Source of the DNA: Lysobacterales bacterium
GTDB lineage: Bacteria > Pseudomonadota > Gammaproteobacteria > Xanthomonadales > UBA2363
Reading direction: 5' to 3'
Length of the DNA: 64,000 nucleotides
Assembly: GCA_019634735.1 (NCBI GenBank)
Contig: JAHCAT010000009.1
Location: 1-64,000 of the forward strand
The position numbers were made by a program, and so were the translations under genes. The notes under the pieces are model-generated. The model saw only the letters and a list, made by a program, of their open reading frames with translations, was not told the origin of the DNA and made no database searches. Shown piece by piece: positions 54,010 to 62,577 of the stretch (within the stretch, counting starts at the first letter, position 1; each line of letters opens with the position of its first letter).

Positions 54010-55422
54010 TCAGGGCAACTGCCGCAGCAGCGCGGCGATCGCCGGGTTGTCCGGGTGCAGGGGCTGCAGCTGTTCCAGCAGACGCCTAGCGCCGGCGCTG
54101 TCGTCGCGGCTGAACGCCATCAGGCGTGCCATCTGCACGCCCACCTCGGCATGGTCCGGGTGGCGGCGGTGGCGGTTGAGGAAGTTCAGCAGCAGGCGCC
54201 CGGCCAGCTGCACGTGCTGCTGCTGGGCCAGGCGCTTGCCGATCGCCAGCACCTGGTCGGGGCGATCCATCAGGAAGGCGCGGTCCAGCTTCAGGCCGGT
54301 GCCGACCAGCCAGGCCAGCTCGCCCGGGCGGCTGGCTTCCTGCCAGTCGTTCGCCAGCACGGCCAGTTCGGGCAGGACCGGCGCCGGGTCGGCCAGGCCG
54401 GCCAGGCCGGCTTCGAAGCCGGCGCTGTCCAGGCGCCGGCCGCGCAGTTCGGCGACCAGCCGGCGTGCCGCGGGGACGGCGCCGTCGCTGGCCACCAGTG
54501 CCGAGAATCGCGCGGCCTGGTCGACCGGCGCCGCCGCTGCCGCCGCCGCGGCGACCGCACCGGCGATGTCGGAGGGCGCGTCGGCGCCGTCCGGGTCGGC
54601 CTCGACGCCCAGGTGCGGGCGCAGGGCCCGCTCCTGCACGAACCACCAGGGAATCGCGATCAGGGTCGCCACCGCGCCCAGCACGGCGAAGATCAGCATG
54701 CCGAACTCGAAGAACAGGCGCACGATCGTCTGGCCCAGGCGCTGCCCGCCCAGGTGCACAGCCAGCACCAGGACCGTGGCGATCACCAGGCTGGCCGGCA
54801 CGAAGCGCCCGGGCTGGCCGAACACGGCCGCGAAGCTGTCGGACAGGACCTCGGAGAACGGCTCCTCCGCACGGATCGCGCGGACATAGGTCAGCGCGCT
54901 GACGCTGGCCAGCATGATCGCCAGGGGCGAAAGGGCGATGATCACCGCGTAGATGCCCCACAGGCCCAGGCTGTTGAACAGGCTGAACATCAGGCGCAGC
55001 ACCGCGGGTGTCTGGAACAGCGAGCCGATCAGCTTGCCCACCACCCAGCCGGCCACCGCCCAGAACACCATCAGACCGACCAGGGTGCCGGCGGCCTCCA
55101 CCAGCGGCCGCACCGCCCCGACACCGTACGGTGCGCCCTCGGCCGCGGCCAGGGTCCGGAAGCCGGTCACCATGATCGCGGTACTGACCACGGTCTGCAG
55201 GACGGCGTCCAGGAATCCGCGCCAGCCGCCGGACTGGAACGGCCCGGCCAGCGTGATGTGCGGCAGCAGCCAGATGAACGCGCCGAAGGCCAGCGCGAAC
55301 GGCGCCACGCGCGCCAGGTGGCCGGCCAGCAGGGCGAAGGTGGGTGCGAACCAGGCCAGCATGCCGGCCTCGGACAGACGCTCGTCGAGCGGATGCTCGC
55401 CGCGCCGCGGATCACGTTCCAT
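54010..55422 (-). CDS. Multi-pass membrane protein with helical-repeat C-terminus
   Basis: 470 residues from the ATG at 55422. About six hydrophobic segments between residues 35 and 285 (e.g. GLMVFWAVAGWVVGKLIG, LVIATVLVLAVHLGG, FGMLIFAVLGAVATLIAIPWWFV), then an alanine-rich linker ([14 protein letters not shown]) and a TPR-like C-terminus ending HPDNPAIAALLRQLP. I do not recognise a named family; the DUF-type 'membrane plus TPR' layout suggests a scaffold or transport role. Its stop codon follows the palindromic element without a gap. Confidence 0.72.
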   Translation of the reverse strand: MERDPRRGEHPLDERLSEAGMLAWFAPTFALLAGHLARVAPFALAFGAFIWLLPHITLAGPFQSGGWRGFLDAVLQTVVSTAIMVTGFRTLAAAEGAPYGVGAVRPLVEAAGTLVGLMVFWAVAGWVVGKLIGSLFQTPAVLRLMFSLFNSLGLWGIYAVIIALSPLAIMLASVSALTYVRAIRAEEPFSEVLSDSFAAVFGQPGRFVPASLVIATVLVLAVHLGGQRLGQTIVRLFFEFGMLIFAVLGAVATLIAIPWWFVQERALRPHLGVEADPDGADAPSDIAGAVAAAAAAAAPVDQAARFSALVASDGAVPAARRLVAELRGRRLDSAGFEAGLAGLADPAPVLPELAVLANDWQEASRPGELAWLVGTGLKLDRAFLMDRPDQVLAIGKRLAQQQHVQLAGRLLLNFLNRHRRHPDHAEVGVQMARLMAFSRDDSAGARRLLEQLQPLHPDNPAIAALLRQLP

Positions 55423-55568
55423 GTGCGGTCCTCCCTGGACCGGCGCAGTGTAAGAACTGGGCGGCCCGGCGTACAGCGTCGGCGGCAGGAACGGTGCCCG
55501 TTCTGGACGCGCCAATGCGACACCTCCACACTGGCCTGGAGGCGCGTCCCGATTCCGGAGGTGGATCC

Positions 55569-56465
55569 ATGCACCCGCTCGCACGCCCGATCGCCCTGGC
55601 CTGCACCCTGGCCCTGGCCGCCCCGGCCGTGGCCGCGGAGCGCGGCTGGACGGTCGATGTGCGTGCCGGGCATATCGAGGGACCGGGGATGACCAACAAG
55701 GAGCTCGACCTTCTACGGCGCATCGATGGCATCGAGGAGGGGCGGCGCTCTGGTCTGGGGTTGCGCTGGGAAAATGGCGGAACCTGGTATGTACGCGGCG
55801 AGTACACGCGAAGCGTGCTCCGCTACGAGAGTCCATTGAATCCTGCATGTCCCGTCACGGCCAATCAGTTCCTGCCCCCGTTTCGCAACTGCCAGGCCAT
55901 CACAGATCCCCGTATCGGCCAGATCCGGGATCGGCATCACCAGCTCGATTTGACGGCCGGCTACCGATGGAACCTGTTCGGCTGGCTCGATGCCCATGGC
56001 GAGCTGGGCTATGGCGTGACCCAGTGGCGCTCCCGGGAGGACATCGAAGCGAACGCCACAGCCGGATGCCTGGCTTTCAGTGTGGGGATCCCGCCCAGAC
56101 GTTTGTCGAATTGCGTCGAAGTCAACCGCCATGCCCGCGCCGACGGCCTGGTGGCCGCCCTGGGCATCGACCTGTGGCCGGCCAGCCGGTTCTCGCTGAC
56201 GGCGAGGATCAACCACCAGTCGTTCCGGTATCGGATCTACCGGAACGACCTGTACGCGCGTTTCGCCACCGCCAACAACCTCAACCAGGCACCCGGCTTC
56301 ACCTTCTCCACCCTGGTCGCCCGCGAACCCCGCGGCTCCTGGACCTGGGGCGCGCTGCAGGCGCGCTACGCGCTGACGCCGCGGCTGTCGGTGCTGCTGC
56401 AGGTCGAGGGGCTGGGCAACCGCGACTGGGAGACCGTCGACCTGGGGCTGCGGGTCCGGCTGTAG
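55569..56465 (+). CDS. Outer-membrane beta-barrel protein, paralogue A
   Basis: 298 residues. Ribosome binding site GGAGG seven nt before the ATG; signal peptide cleaved after AVAA. The mature protein alternates hydrophobic and polar residues (YVRGEYTRSVLRYES, QLDLTAGYRW, RFSLTARINHQSFRYRIYRND) and ends in DLGLRVRL, a beta-barrel outer-membrane signature with a terminal hydrophobic residue. The first ~55 mature residues and the last ~60 are almost identical to paralogue B at 58869-59777, whereas the middle differs. Function unknown; it flanks a subtilase with B. Confidence 0.75.
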   Translation: MHPLARPIALACTLALAAPAVAAERGWTVDVRAGHIEGPGMTNKELDLLRRIDGIEEGRRSGLGLRWENGGTWYVRGEYTRSVLRYESPLNPACPVTANQFLPPFRNCQAITDPRIGQIRDRHHQLDLTAGYRWNLFGWLDAHGELGYGVTQWRSREDIEANATAGCLAFSVGIPPRRLSNCVEVNRHARADGLVAALGIDLWPASRFSLTARINHQSFRYRIYRNDLYARFATANNLNQAPGFTFSTLVAREPRGSWTWGALQARYALTPRLSVLLQVEGLGNRDWETVDLGLRVRL

Positions 56466-56560
56466 ATGCTCAGCGCTTGCGGCGCTACGCGGGCCGCGCA
56501 CGTCGCGGCCTCAGGCGCCGCACAACTTGCCGGTGCTGCAGAAGCGACGATCCTGCACGG

Positions 56561-56589
56561 TTGACAGCGCAACTAACGCGAGGTAGAAG
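56561..56589 (+). promoter_or_regulatory. Sigma70-type promoter for the subtilase gene
   Basis: TTGACA (56561-56566), 17-nt spacer, TAGAAG (56584-56589). The -35 hexamer is perfect and the -10 matches 4 of 6. It would start transcription about 25 nt before the GGGGAGG ribosome binding site of the gene starting at 56621. Confidence 0.6.
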
Positions 56590-56620
56590 CAGATTTCACG
56601 CATCGGCGGGGAGGCTCTCG

Positions 56621-58854
56621 ATGACAATGATGGCCGTGGTCCACACGTCGATACGACGAATTTTCGGGGGGGGGGGCTGCTGCGCGTCCTGCTTGTTTTC
56701 GCCCCGGCCCCGGCCGCGATTGCCGAACCCTCCGAGCTGGCAAGGTACCCGGCCGTTGCGCCGGACGTGGTCCAGGCCTTCCAGCGTGGCGATGGGCGGG
56801 TCGAGGTGCTGCTTGCGGTAAGGGGCTTTCCCGACGGCATGCCGTTCTACCGTCCAGTGGTCGATGACGCCCCGGAGCGGCGCGCTGAAGTTCTCGAACA
56901 GGTGTTGCGCGCCGTTCAGCCCATCGAGGCGGCACCCTCGGTGACCGTTCTGGCCAGCTATCCCCGGTTCGGCACGGCGCATCTGCGCCTGGGCCTGGAG
57001 GCCGCCCTGCAACTGGCCAGGCACCCGCTGGTGCATGGCCTGTCCACGCCCCGCAGCTATCGCCAACAGGCGGACTTTGCGGTGGAAGCCGCGCAGTTTA
57101 CGGCGCTGCATAGCCAGGGCTGGCGCGGAGGCGGGCGCAAGATCGCGGTAATCGACGGCGAGTTCCAGCCGGCCGAGCTGCCGGGCCTGTTCGTCGAGGA
57201 GCACTGCTTCTGTCAGCGGGCCAACGGGCAGCCCTGTTGCCCGAACCAGCAGATCGAGCAGCACGGGCCTGGGGCATCGGCCACCACCGGCTTGACGATT
57301 CAACCCGATCACGGGAACCGGGTGGCATCGCTCGCCGGTGGGCTCTCTTCCGGCGGCTCTGCAGCGCCAGATGCCGGTGTGATTGCCATATCTACCACGG
57401 TCCAGGACCCTGATTTGCTCCGGGCGCTCAACTATCTTGCAACCCGCGCCGACATCGACGCGGTGGTGATGAGTTTTGGTTGGGGATCGCACCAAGGAAT
57501 CTGCAATTTCTCCCCTGTGCTCAATGGCTTGCTTGGTGCCCTGAGCGCCTTGGAACAACAGGGTGTAATGCTGGTTGCGGCTGCGGGCAATGCTGGTGGC
57601 AATACGGCCATGTTGTCCCCAGCCTGCCTTTCGCCAATGATGGCAGTGACCGGTACGTGGTCCTGTGCAAACCTTGGAGTGAAGTGTCCCGGTGGCTCAG
57701 GCCCTGACGTGCTTTGGAGCCAATCGTCGCTCAGCGCAGCAGCCACCGACATTGCGGCTCCCGCAGGTCCGATGATCCTTCCCACCGGGCTACAGAACCC
57801 GAGCGCGGGCACATCCTGGTCCACCCCCTTGGTCGGCGGATGCGCGGCGGTGCTCCGGCAGGCCTACCCCGGCGCCAGCCCGTCGCTGTTGAGAGCTGCG
57901 TTGCAGTCGTCCGGGCTGAGCGCGACCCGGCCCGGTGCACCGGTAGTGCCGAGACTGGGCTGCAGCCAGTCCATGGCCTGGCTCGCCGGCAATGCGCCGC
58001 TGCCGCTCAACCAGCGCGGCATCACCGGCAACTGGTACAACCCCGCGACCGGCGGCCAGGGACTGAGCCTGGAGGTCGTGGTGGACCACTTCAGTCCCGG
58101 ACAGGGCCTGCTGTTCGGCGGCTGGTTCACCTTCGATGTGGCGCCGGCAGGCGGCGATGCCAAGCAGCGCTGGTACGTCCTGCAAGGCTCGGTGACGACG
58201 GGCTCCTCCACGGCACAGCTTGGCATCGGCACCTCGGTCGGCGGCAACTTCGATGCGTCGCCCAGCCGTCCGACCGATCAGGTGGGCACCGCGACGTTCT
58301 CGCTCAGCCACTGCAACGAGGGCATGCTGACCTATCAGTTCACCGACGGCTCGGGCCGCGCCGGCACCATTCCGCTCGCACGCCTCCTGTCCAATGTGAA
58401 CTGCACACAGGCGGGAAACAGCGGAGGCGGACACGCGGATTATCTGCTTTCCGGCAACTGGTACAACCCGGCCACCGGGGGGCAGGGCCTGGTGTTTGAA
58501 TTCAATCCGGTCAATCCGGCCGTATTCGCGACGTGGTTCACCTTCGTGCCCAATGGCCAGGGAGGCGGCCCTGAGACCCAGCGCTGGTATTCGCTCCAGC
58601 TCGATCCGAGCGGCTACACGCCCGGCACGCGCGTGTTCCACGGTATTCCCATTGGGCAGACCACCGGTGGCGTGTTTGCCGGGGGGGCGCCCTTGCCTTC
58701 GATCATTCAGGTTGGCACTGCCAGCCTGCAGGTGATCAGTTGCGGTTACCTGATTCTGACCTACAGCTTCACAGCCGGTACCAACGCCGGGCTATCCGGC
58801 TCCATCCCCCTGCAGCGGCTCGCCGGCGGCATACCGCCCGGCTGCAATTTCTGA
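56621..58854 (+). CDS. Subtilisin-like (S8) serine protease, out of frame at a G11 tract
   Basis: The body in the window is open from 56767 to 58854 (695 codons). It is an S8 protease: KIAVIDGEF (Asp), QPDHGNRVASLAG (His) and GTSWSTPLVGG (Ser) in the expected order, followed by two GNWYNPATGGQGL repeat domains (about residues 415-500 and 590-690). The natural start is the ATG at 56621 behind GGGGAGG. From there the signal peptide MTMMAVVHTSIRRIF runs into an 11-G tract (56666-56676), after which LLRVLLVFAPAPAAIAEP is in a different frame. With 9 or 12 Gs the signal peptide would be joined and the whole protein in frame. I score it as a likely phase-variable gene in the OFF state. Confidence 0.82.
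56666..56676 (+). repeat. Homopolymeric tract of 11 G
   Basis: Eleven consecutive Gs within the signal-peptide coding region of the subtilase gene. Tracts of this length are prone to slipped-strand mispairing and change length by single bases. Confidence 0.9.
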
Positions 58855-58868
58855 GACAGGAGCAGGCC

Positions 58869-59777
58869 ATGAACAAGCTGTGTCTCGGGCTGGCGGGCGC
58901 CATCCTCTGCCTGGCATCGGTGGCATCGGTGGCCCCGGTGGCCGCCGTCGAGCGCGGCTGGACGGTCGATGTGCGTGCCGGGCATATCGAGGGACCGGGG
59001 ATGACCAACAAGGAGCTCGATCTTCTACGGCGCATCGACGGCATCGAGGAGGGCCGGCGCCTCGGGCTGGGCCTGCAGTGGGAGAGTGGCGGGCAGTGGT
59101 ACCTGCGCGGCACCTATTCGCGAAGCGAGTTGCGCTACGAAAGCCCGCTCAATCCCGCGTGCCCGGCGGTGGTCAATCGCTTCCTGCCGCCGCGAACGTT
59201 ATGTCAGGCGATCACCCCGCCCCGTGAGGGCCGGATCGAGGACCGTCACGGCCAGCTCGACTTCGTGTTCGGCTACCGGCTTGGCCTGACCGACTGGCTC
59301 GACGGCGTTGCGGAACTCGGATACGGGGTCTCCCGCTGGCATTCGCGCGACGATGTCGAGGCCACGGCGACCGCGCGCTGCCTGGCGTTCGACGTCGGTG
59401 TGGGCTTCTACCGCAACCCCGACTGCCAGCAGGTCGTCCGCCGGGCTCACGCCGATGGAATCGTCGCCGGGCTGGGCGTCGAACTGTGGCGTACCAGCCG
59501 ACTCTCCCTTGCTGCGACCCTGCGTCACCAGGCCTTCCGCTACCGCATCTATCGCAACGACCTGTACCCACGATTCGCCAGCGCCAATGGCGTGAACCAG
59601 GGGACCGGCTCCGGCATCGACACCCTGGTGGGCCGCGAACCCCGCGGCTCCTGGACCTGGGGCGCGCTGCAGGCGCGCTACGCGCTGACGTCGCGGCTGT
59701 CGGTGCTGCTGCAGGTCGAGGGGCTGGGCAACCGCGACTGGGAGACCGTCGACCTGGGGCTGCGGGTCCGGCTGTAG
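58869..59777 (+). CDS. Outer-membrane beta-barrel protein, paralogue B
   Basis: 302 residues, starting 14 nt after the subtilase stop with AGACAGGAG upstream, so probably co-transcribed with it. Signal peptide to about AVAAVE, then the same ERGWTVDVRAGHIEGPGMTN and RRIDGIEEGRR start and GSWTWGALQARYAL...DLGLRVRL end as paralogue A, with a diverged centre carrying two cysteine pairs (NPACP...LCQ; ARCLA...PDCQ). Beta-barrel, membrane-integrated; function unknown. Near-identity at both ends argues for recent duplication with gene conversion. Confidence 0.78.
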   Translation: MNKLCLGLAGAILCLASVASVAPVAAVERGWTVDVRAGHIEGPGMTNKELDLLRRIDGIEEGRRLGLGLQWESGGQWYLRGTYSRSELRYESPLNPACPAVVNRFLPPRTLCQAITPPREGRIEDRHGQLDFVFGYRLGLTDWLDGVAELGYGVSRWHSRDDVEATATARCLAFDVGVGFYRNPDCQQVVRRAHADGIVAGLGVELWRTSRLSLAATLRHQAFRYRIYRNDLYPRFASANGVNQGTGSGIDTLVGREPRGSWTWGALQARYALTSRLSVLLQVEGLGNRDWETVDLGLRVRL

Positions 59778-59817
59778 GGCGCAGGACGTCGCGGCGTCCC
59801 GCCTGCCGCGCGCGGGC

Positions 59818-60411
59818 TCAGACCGCCGACTTGCCGCCAGCGCCGCGCCAGGGGCGGTACAGGGCGCGCAGGGTGGCGATGTCGGCGTCCATGTCGGCGC
59901 CCGGGTGCAGCGGCGGGCCGATGCCGATGGTGCGCTCGGGGTAGTGGAACCAGGCGGGGATGATCGGCACGTCGGCGGCGCGGGCGATGCGCCAGAAGCC
60001 GTTCTTCCAGCGCGCCACCGGCTTGCGGGTGCCTTCCGGGGCGATGCCCAGCCAGAAGCGGTCATGGGTGCGGAACTGCGCGACCGCCTGGCGGACCATG
60101 TCGCCGGCGGCGCCGCGGTCGATCGGGATGGCGCCGAAGCTGCGCAGCATCGCGCCCAGCGGCCACCAGAACAGTTGCCGCTTGGCCAGGAAGTGCACGT
60201 CCAGGCCGATGTACTGCTTCATGGCCAGGCCATGGAAGCCGTCGAAGTTGCTGGAATGCGGCGCGACGATCACCACCGCCTTGGGCGCGTCCGGAAACCG
60301 ACCGACCAGGCGCCAGCCGGTGGCGCGCAGCCAGGCGGCGCCCAGGTGCCGGGACAGGCCGGTGCGCATGCGCGGCGCGTTCGGCGGCAGCGGTTCGGCG
60401 ATGACGCGCAT
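59818..60411 (-). CDS. PlsC-like acyltransferase
   Basis: 197 residues. The lysophosphatidic-acid acyltransferase motif I HSSNFD (H-x4-D) and motif III-like APEGTRK are present; the fold is small and may be membrane-associated by the helix before motif I. It transfers an acyl chain to a lipid or glycolipid acceptor. It converges with the barrel gene and lies immediately after arfB in the same direction (8-nt gap). Confidence 0.85.
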   Translation of the reverse strand: MRVIAEPLPPNAPRMRTGLSRHLGAAWLRATGWRLVGRFPDAPKAVVIVAPHSSNFDGFHGLAMKQYIGLDVHFLAKRQLFWWPLGAMLRSFGAIPIDRGAAGDMVRQAVAQFRTHDRFWLGIAPEGTRKPVARWKNGFWRIARAADVPIIPAWFHYPERTIGIGPPLHPGADMDADIATLRALYRPWRGAGGKSAV

Positions 60412-60419
60412 GGTGCGGC

Positions 60420-60842
60420 TCAGTCCTCCAGGCGCGGCCGGCCGCGGTTGCGCTTGACCGCGCCGCGGCTGGTCTTGGCATCGACGCGGCGGCGCTGCGC
60501 CGCGCGCGAGGGCCGGGTGGCGATGCGCGCCTTCGCCACGTGCAGGCCGGCGCGGATGAAGTCGGCCAGGCGCGCACGGGCGTCCTCGCGGTTGCGGCCC
60601 TGGTCGCGGAAGCGCTGCGCCTGCAGCACCAGCACGCCGTCGGCGGTCAGCCGGCGGTCGCGGCGCGCCAGCAGGCGGGCACGCAGATCCTCGGGCAGGG
60701 ACGGCGAGTTGCGCACGTCGAAGCGCAGCTCGACCGCGCTGGCCACCTTGTTGACGTTCTGGCCGCCGGGCCCCGAGGCGGTCACGAAGCGCTCGACCAG
60801 TTCGGCGTCGGCAATCGCGAGGGTGGGCGTGATCTCCAGCAT
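60420..60842 (-). CDS. arfB: Alternative ribosome-rescue peptidyl-tRNA hydrolase
   Basis: 140 residues, the ArfB/YaeJ length. The GGQ catalytic motif SGPGGQNVNKVASAVELRF lies at about residue 24-42, and the C-terminal basic tail (KTSRGAVKRNRGRPRLED) would enter the mRNA channel of stalled ribosomes. The start ATG at 60842 gives the usual MLEITPTLAI. It releases nascent chains from non-stop complexes. It is 47 nt downstream of truC and 8 nt upstream of the acyltransferase gene. Confidence 0.95.
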   Translation of the reverse strand: MLEITPTLAIADAELVERFVTASGPGGQNVNKVASAVELRFDVRNSPSLPEDLRARLLARRDRRLTADGVLVLQAQRFRDQGRNREDARARLADFIRAGLHVAKARIATRPSRAAQRRRVDAKTSRGAVKRNRGRPRLED

Positions 60843-60889
60843 CGGCGCAGTGTAGCGGGGCAGGCCCGGCACCCGCCTGGCACCGTCGA

Positions 60890-61645
60890 TCAGGTGCCGT
60901 GAGCCGTGGCGGGCGCCCCGGGCCAGGGCGGCAGGTCCGCCTCGGGTGGCCAGCCCAGCGCCACCAGCACCCGCTGCCAGGTGTCGTCCAGCGGCGCCTG
61001 AAGGCGCAGCGGCCGGCCGGTCAGCGGATGCGCCAGCGCCAGCCGCCACGCGTGCAGCAGCATGCGGTGACTGCCGAAACGCTCGCGGAACAGGCGGTTG
61101 TGCTCGCCCCGGCCGAGGGTGGTGTCGCCGACGATCGGGTGGTGGACATGGTGCAGGTGCCGGCGCAGCTGCCGGTAGCGGCCGGTCAGCGGCGCCAGCG
61201 CCAGCAGGGCGTAGCGCTGCTGCGGATAGCGGCCCAGCGCGATCGGCACCTCGACGGTGGCCAGGGTCCGCCAGCGGGTCAGCGCCGGCTTGCGCTCGCC
61301 GCTCATGCCGCCCACGGTCAGCGGATAGTCGACCTCGCCGTCGGGCGCGGGCCACCCACGCACCACGGCCAGGTAGGTCTTGGCGACGTCGCGCGCCATC
61401 AGCGCCTCGCCCAGGGCGCGCGCCACCGGCTGGCTGCGCGCGACCAGGACCAGGCCGCTGGTCGCGCGGTCCAGGCGGTTGGCCAGGAACAGGGGGCCGT
61501 CGACCTGGCGGCGCAGGCGGTCGACCAGGTAGTCGTCGTCGCGGCCGACCATGCGGCTGCGGTGCACGGCCAGGCCGGCCGGCTTGTCGACCGCGATCAG
61601 GTCGCCGTCGTCGTGGACGATGGCCAGGGGCGGGGTGCCGGTCAT
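60890..61645 (-). CDS. truC: tRNA pseudouridine(65) synthase-like, RluA family
   Basis: 251 residues. Pseudouridine synthase of the RluA family; catalytic aspartate is in ANRLDRATSGLVL (about residue 57), with YLAVVRGW and the LTGRYRQLRRHLHHVHHPIVGD segment typical of TruC. It isomerises U65 of certain tRNAs in E. coli. Assignment to TruC rather than RluC/D/A rests on the absence of an S4 domain and on the RRHLHHVHHPI signature. Confidence 0.88.
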   Translation of the reverse strand: MTGTPPLAIVHDDGDLIAVDKPAGLAVHRSRMVGRDDDYLVDRLRRQVDGPLFLANRLDRATSGLVLVARSQPVARALGEALMARDVAKTYLAVVRGWPAPDGEVDYPLTVGGMSGERKPALTRWRTLATVEVPIALGRYPQQRYALLALAPLTGRYRQLRRHLHHVHHPIVGDTTLGRGEHNRLFRERFGSHRMLLHAWRLALAHPLTGRPLRLQAPLDDTWQRVLVALGWPPEADLPPWPGAPATAHGT

Positions 61646-61730
61646 CGCGCAAGACTAGCCCGGCAGGCCCGGGCGCGGGGGCCGCCGGTAGCGCGGTGCT
61701 AGCATCGGCCGGCCACCAGGAACCGCCGAC

Positions 61731-62558
61731 ATGGCCGACAACCGCCGCACCCGGCCGGCCGCCGAGGACGAGCAGCCGCGCCTGGCCGTGCTGATCGACG
61801 CCGACAACGCGCAGCCGGCGGTGATCGACGGCCTGCTCTCCGAGGTCGCGCGCTTCGGCGTCGCCAGCGTGCGGCGCATCTACGGCGACTGGACCACCAG
61901 CGCCAACAACGCCTGGAAGCAGTCCCTGCTCAAGCACTCGCTGAGCCCGGTGCAGCAGTTTGCCTACACGCGCGGCAAGAACGCCACCGACAGCGCGCTG
62001 ATCATCGACGCCATGGACCTGCTGTACACCGGGCGCTTCGACGGCTTCTGCCTGGTCTCCAGCGACAGCGACTTCACCCGCCTGGCGCAGCGCCTGCGCG
62101 AGGAGGGCCTGCTGGTCTACGGCTTCGGCGAGCGCAAGACGCCCGAGCCGTTCGTGGTCGCCTGCGACAAGTTCATCTACACCGAGCTGCTGCGGCCCGA
62201 GCCGGAACCGGCGAAGCAGGCGCCGGCGCGCAAGGCGGCCGGCAAGGCCGCGGCGGCGACGACCGGCGGCGCGTCCGGGAAGCCGCCGGCGCCCGCCAAG
62301 GGCGACGCCGGGGTGCCGCTGGCGCTGTTGCGCCAGGCGGTCGAGGACGCCGCCGACGACGACGGCTGGGCCGACCTCGGCGCGGTCGGCGGCTACCTGA
62401 CCAAGGTGCGCCCGGACTTCGATCCGCGCTTGTACGGCCACAAGAAGCTCAGCGACCTGCTGCGCAGCGTCGCCGCGCTGGAACTGCGCGAGGTCGCGCG
62501 GGGCGACGGCGCCGGCAAGGTGTTCAGCGTCCGCCTGCGCCGCGACGGCGGCAAATGA
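61731..62558 (+). CDS. NYN-domain ribonuclease-like protein with OST-HTH/LOTUS domain
   Basis: 275 residues. N-terminal NYN domain (about 15-155): LAVLIDADNAQPAVIDG, GDWTTSANNAW, ATDSALIIDAMDLLY and VSSDSDFTRLAQRL carry the acidic residues of the PIN-like nuclease site. A low-complexity alanine/lysine linker follows and then an OST-HTH/LOTUS domain (about 205-270; DGWADLGAVGGYLTKVRPDFDPRLYGHKKLSDLLRS). Family members (LabA/MARF1-like) bind and cut RNA. It stands alone. Confidence 0.88.
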   Translation: MADNRRTRPAAEDEQPRLAVLIDADNAQPAVIDGLLSEVARFGVASVRRIYGDWTTSANNAWKQSLLKHSLSPVQQFAYTRGKNATDSALIIDAMDLLYTGRFDGFCLVSSDSDFTRLAQRLREEGLLVYGFGERKTPEPFVVACDKFIYTELLRPEPEPAKQAPARKAAGKAAAATTGGASGKPPAPAKGDAGVPLALLRQAVEDAADDDGWADLGAVGGYLTKVRPDFDPRLYGHKKLSDLLRSVAALELREVARGDGAGKVFSVRLRRDGGK

Positions 62559-62577
62559 TCGCGGCCCGGTGACCGCC

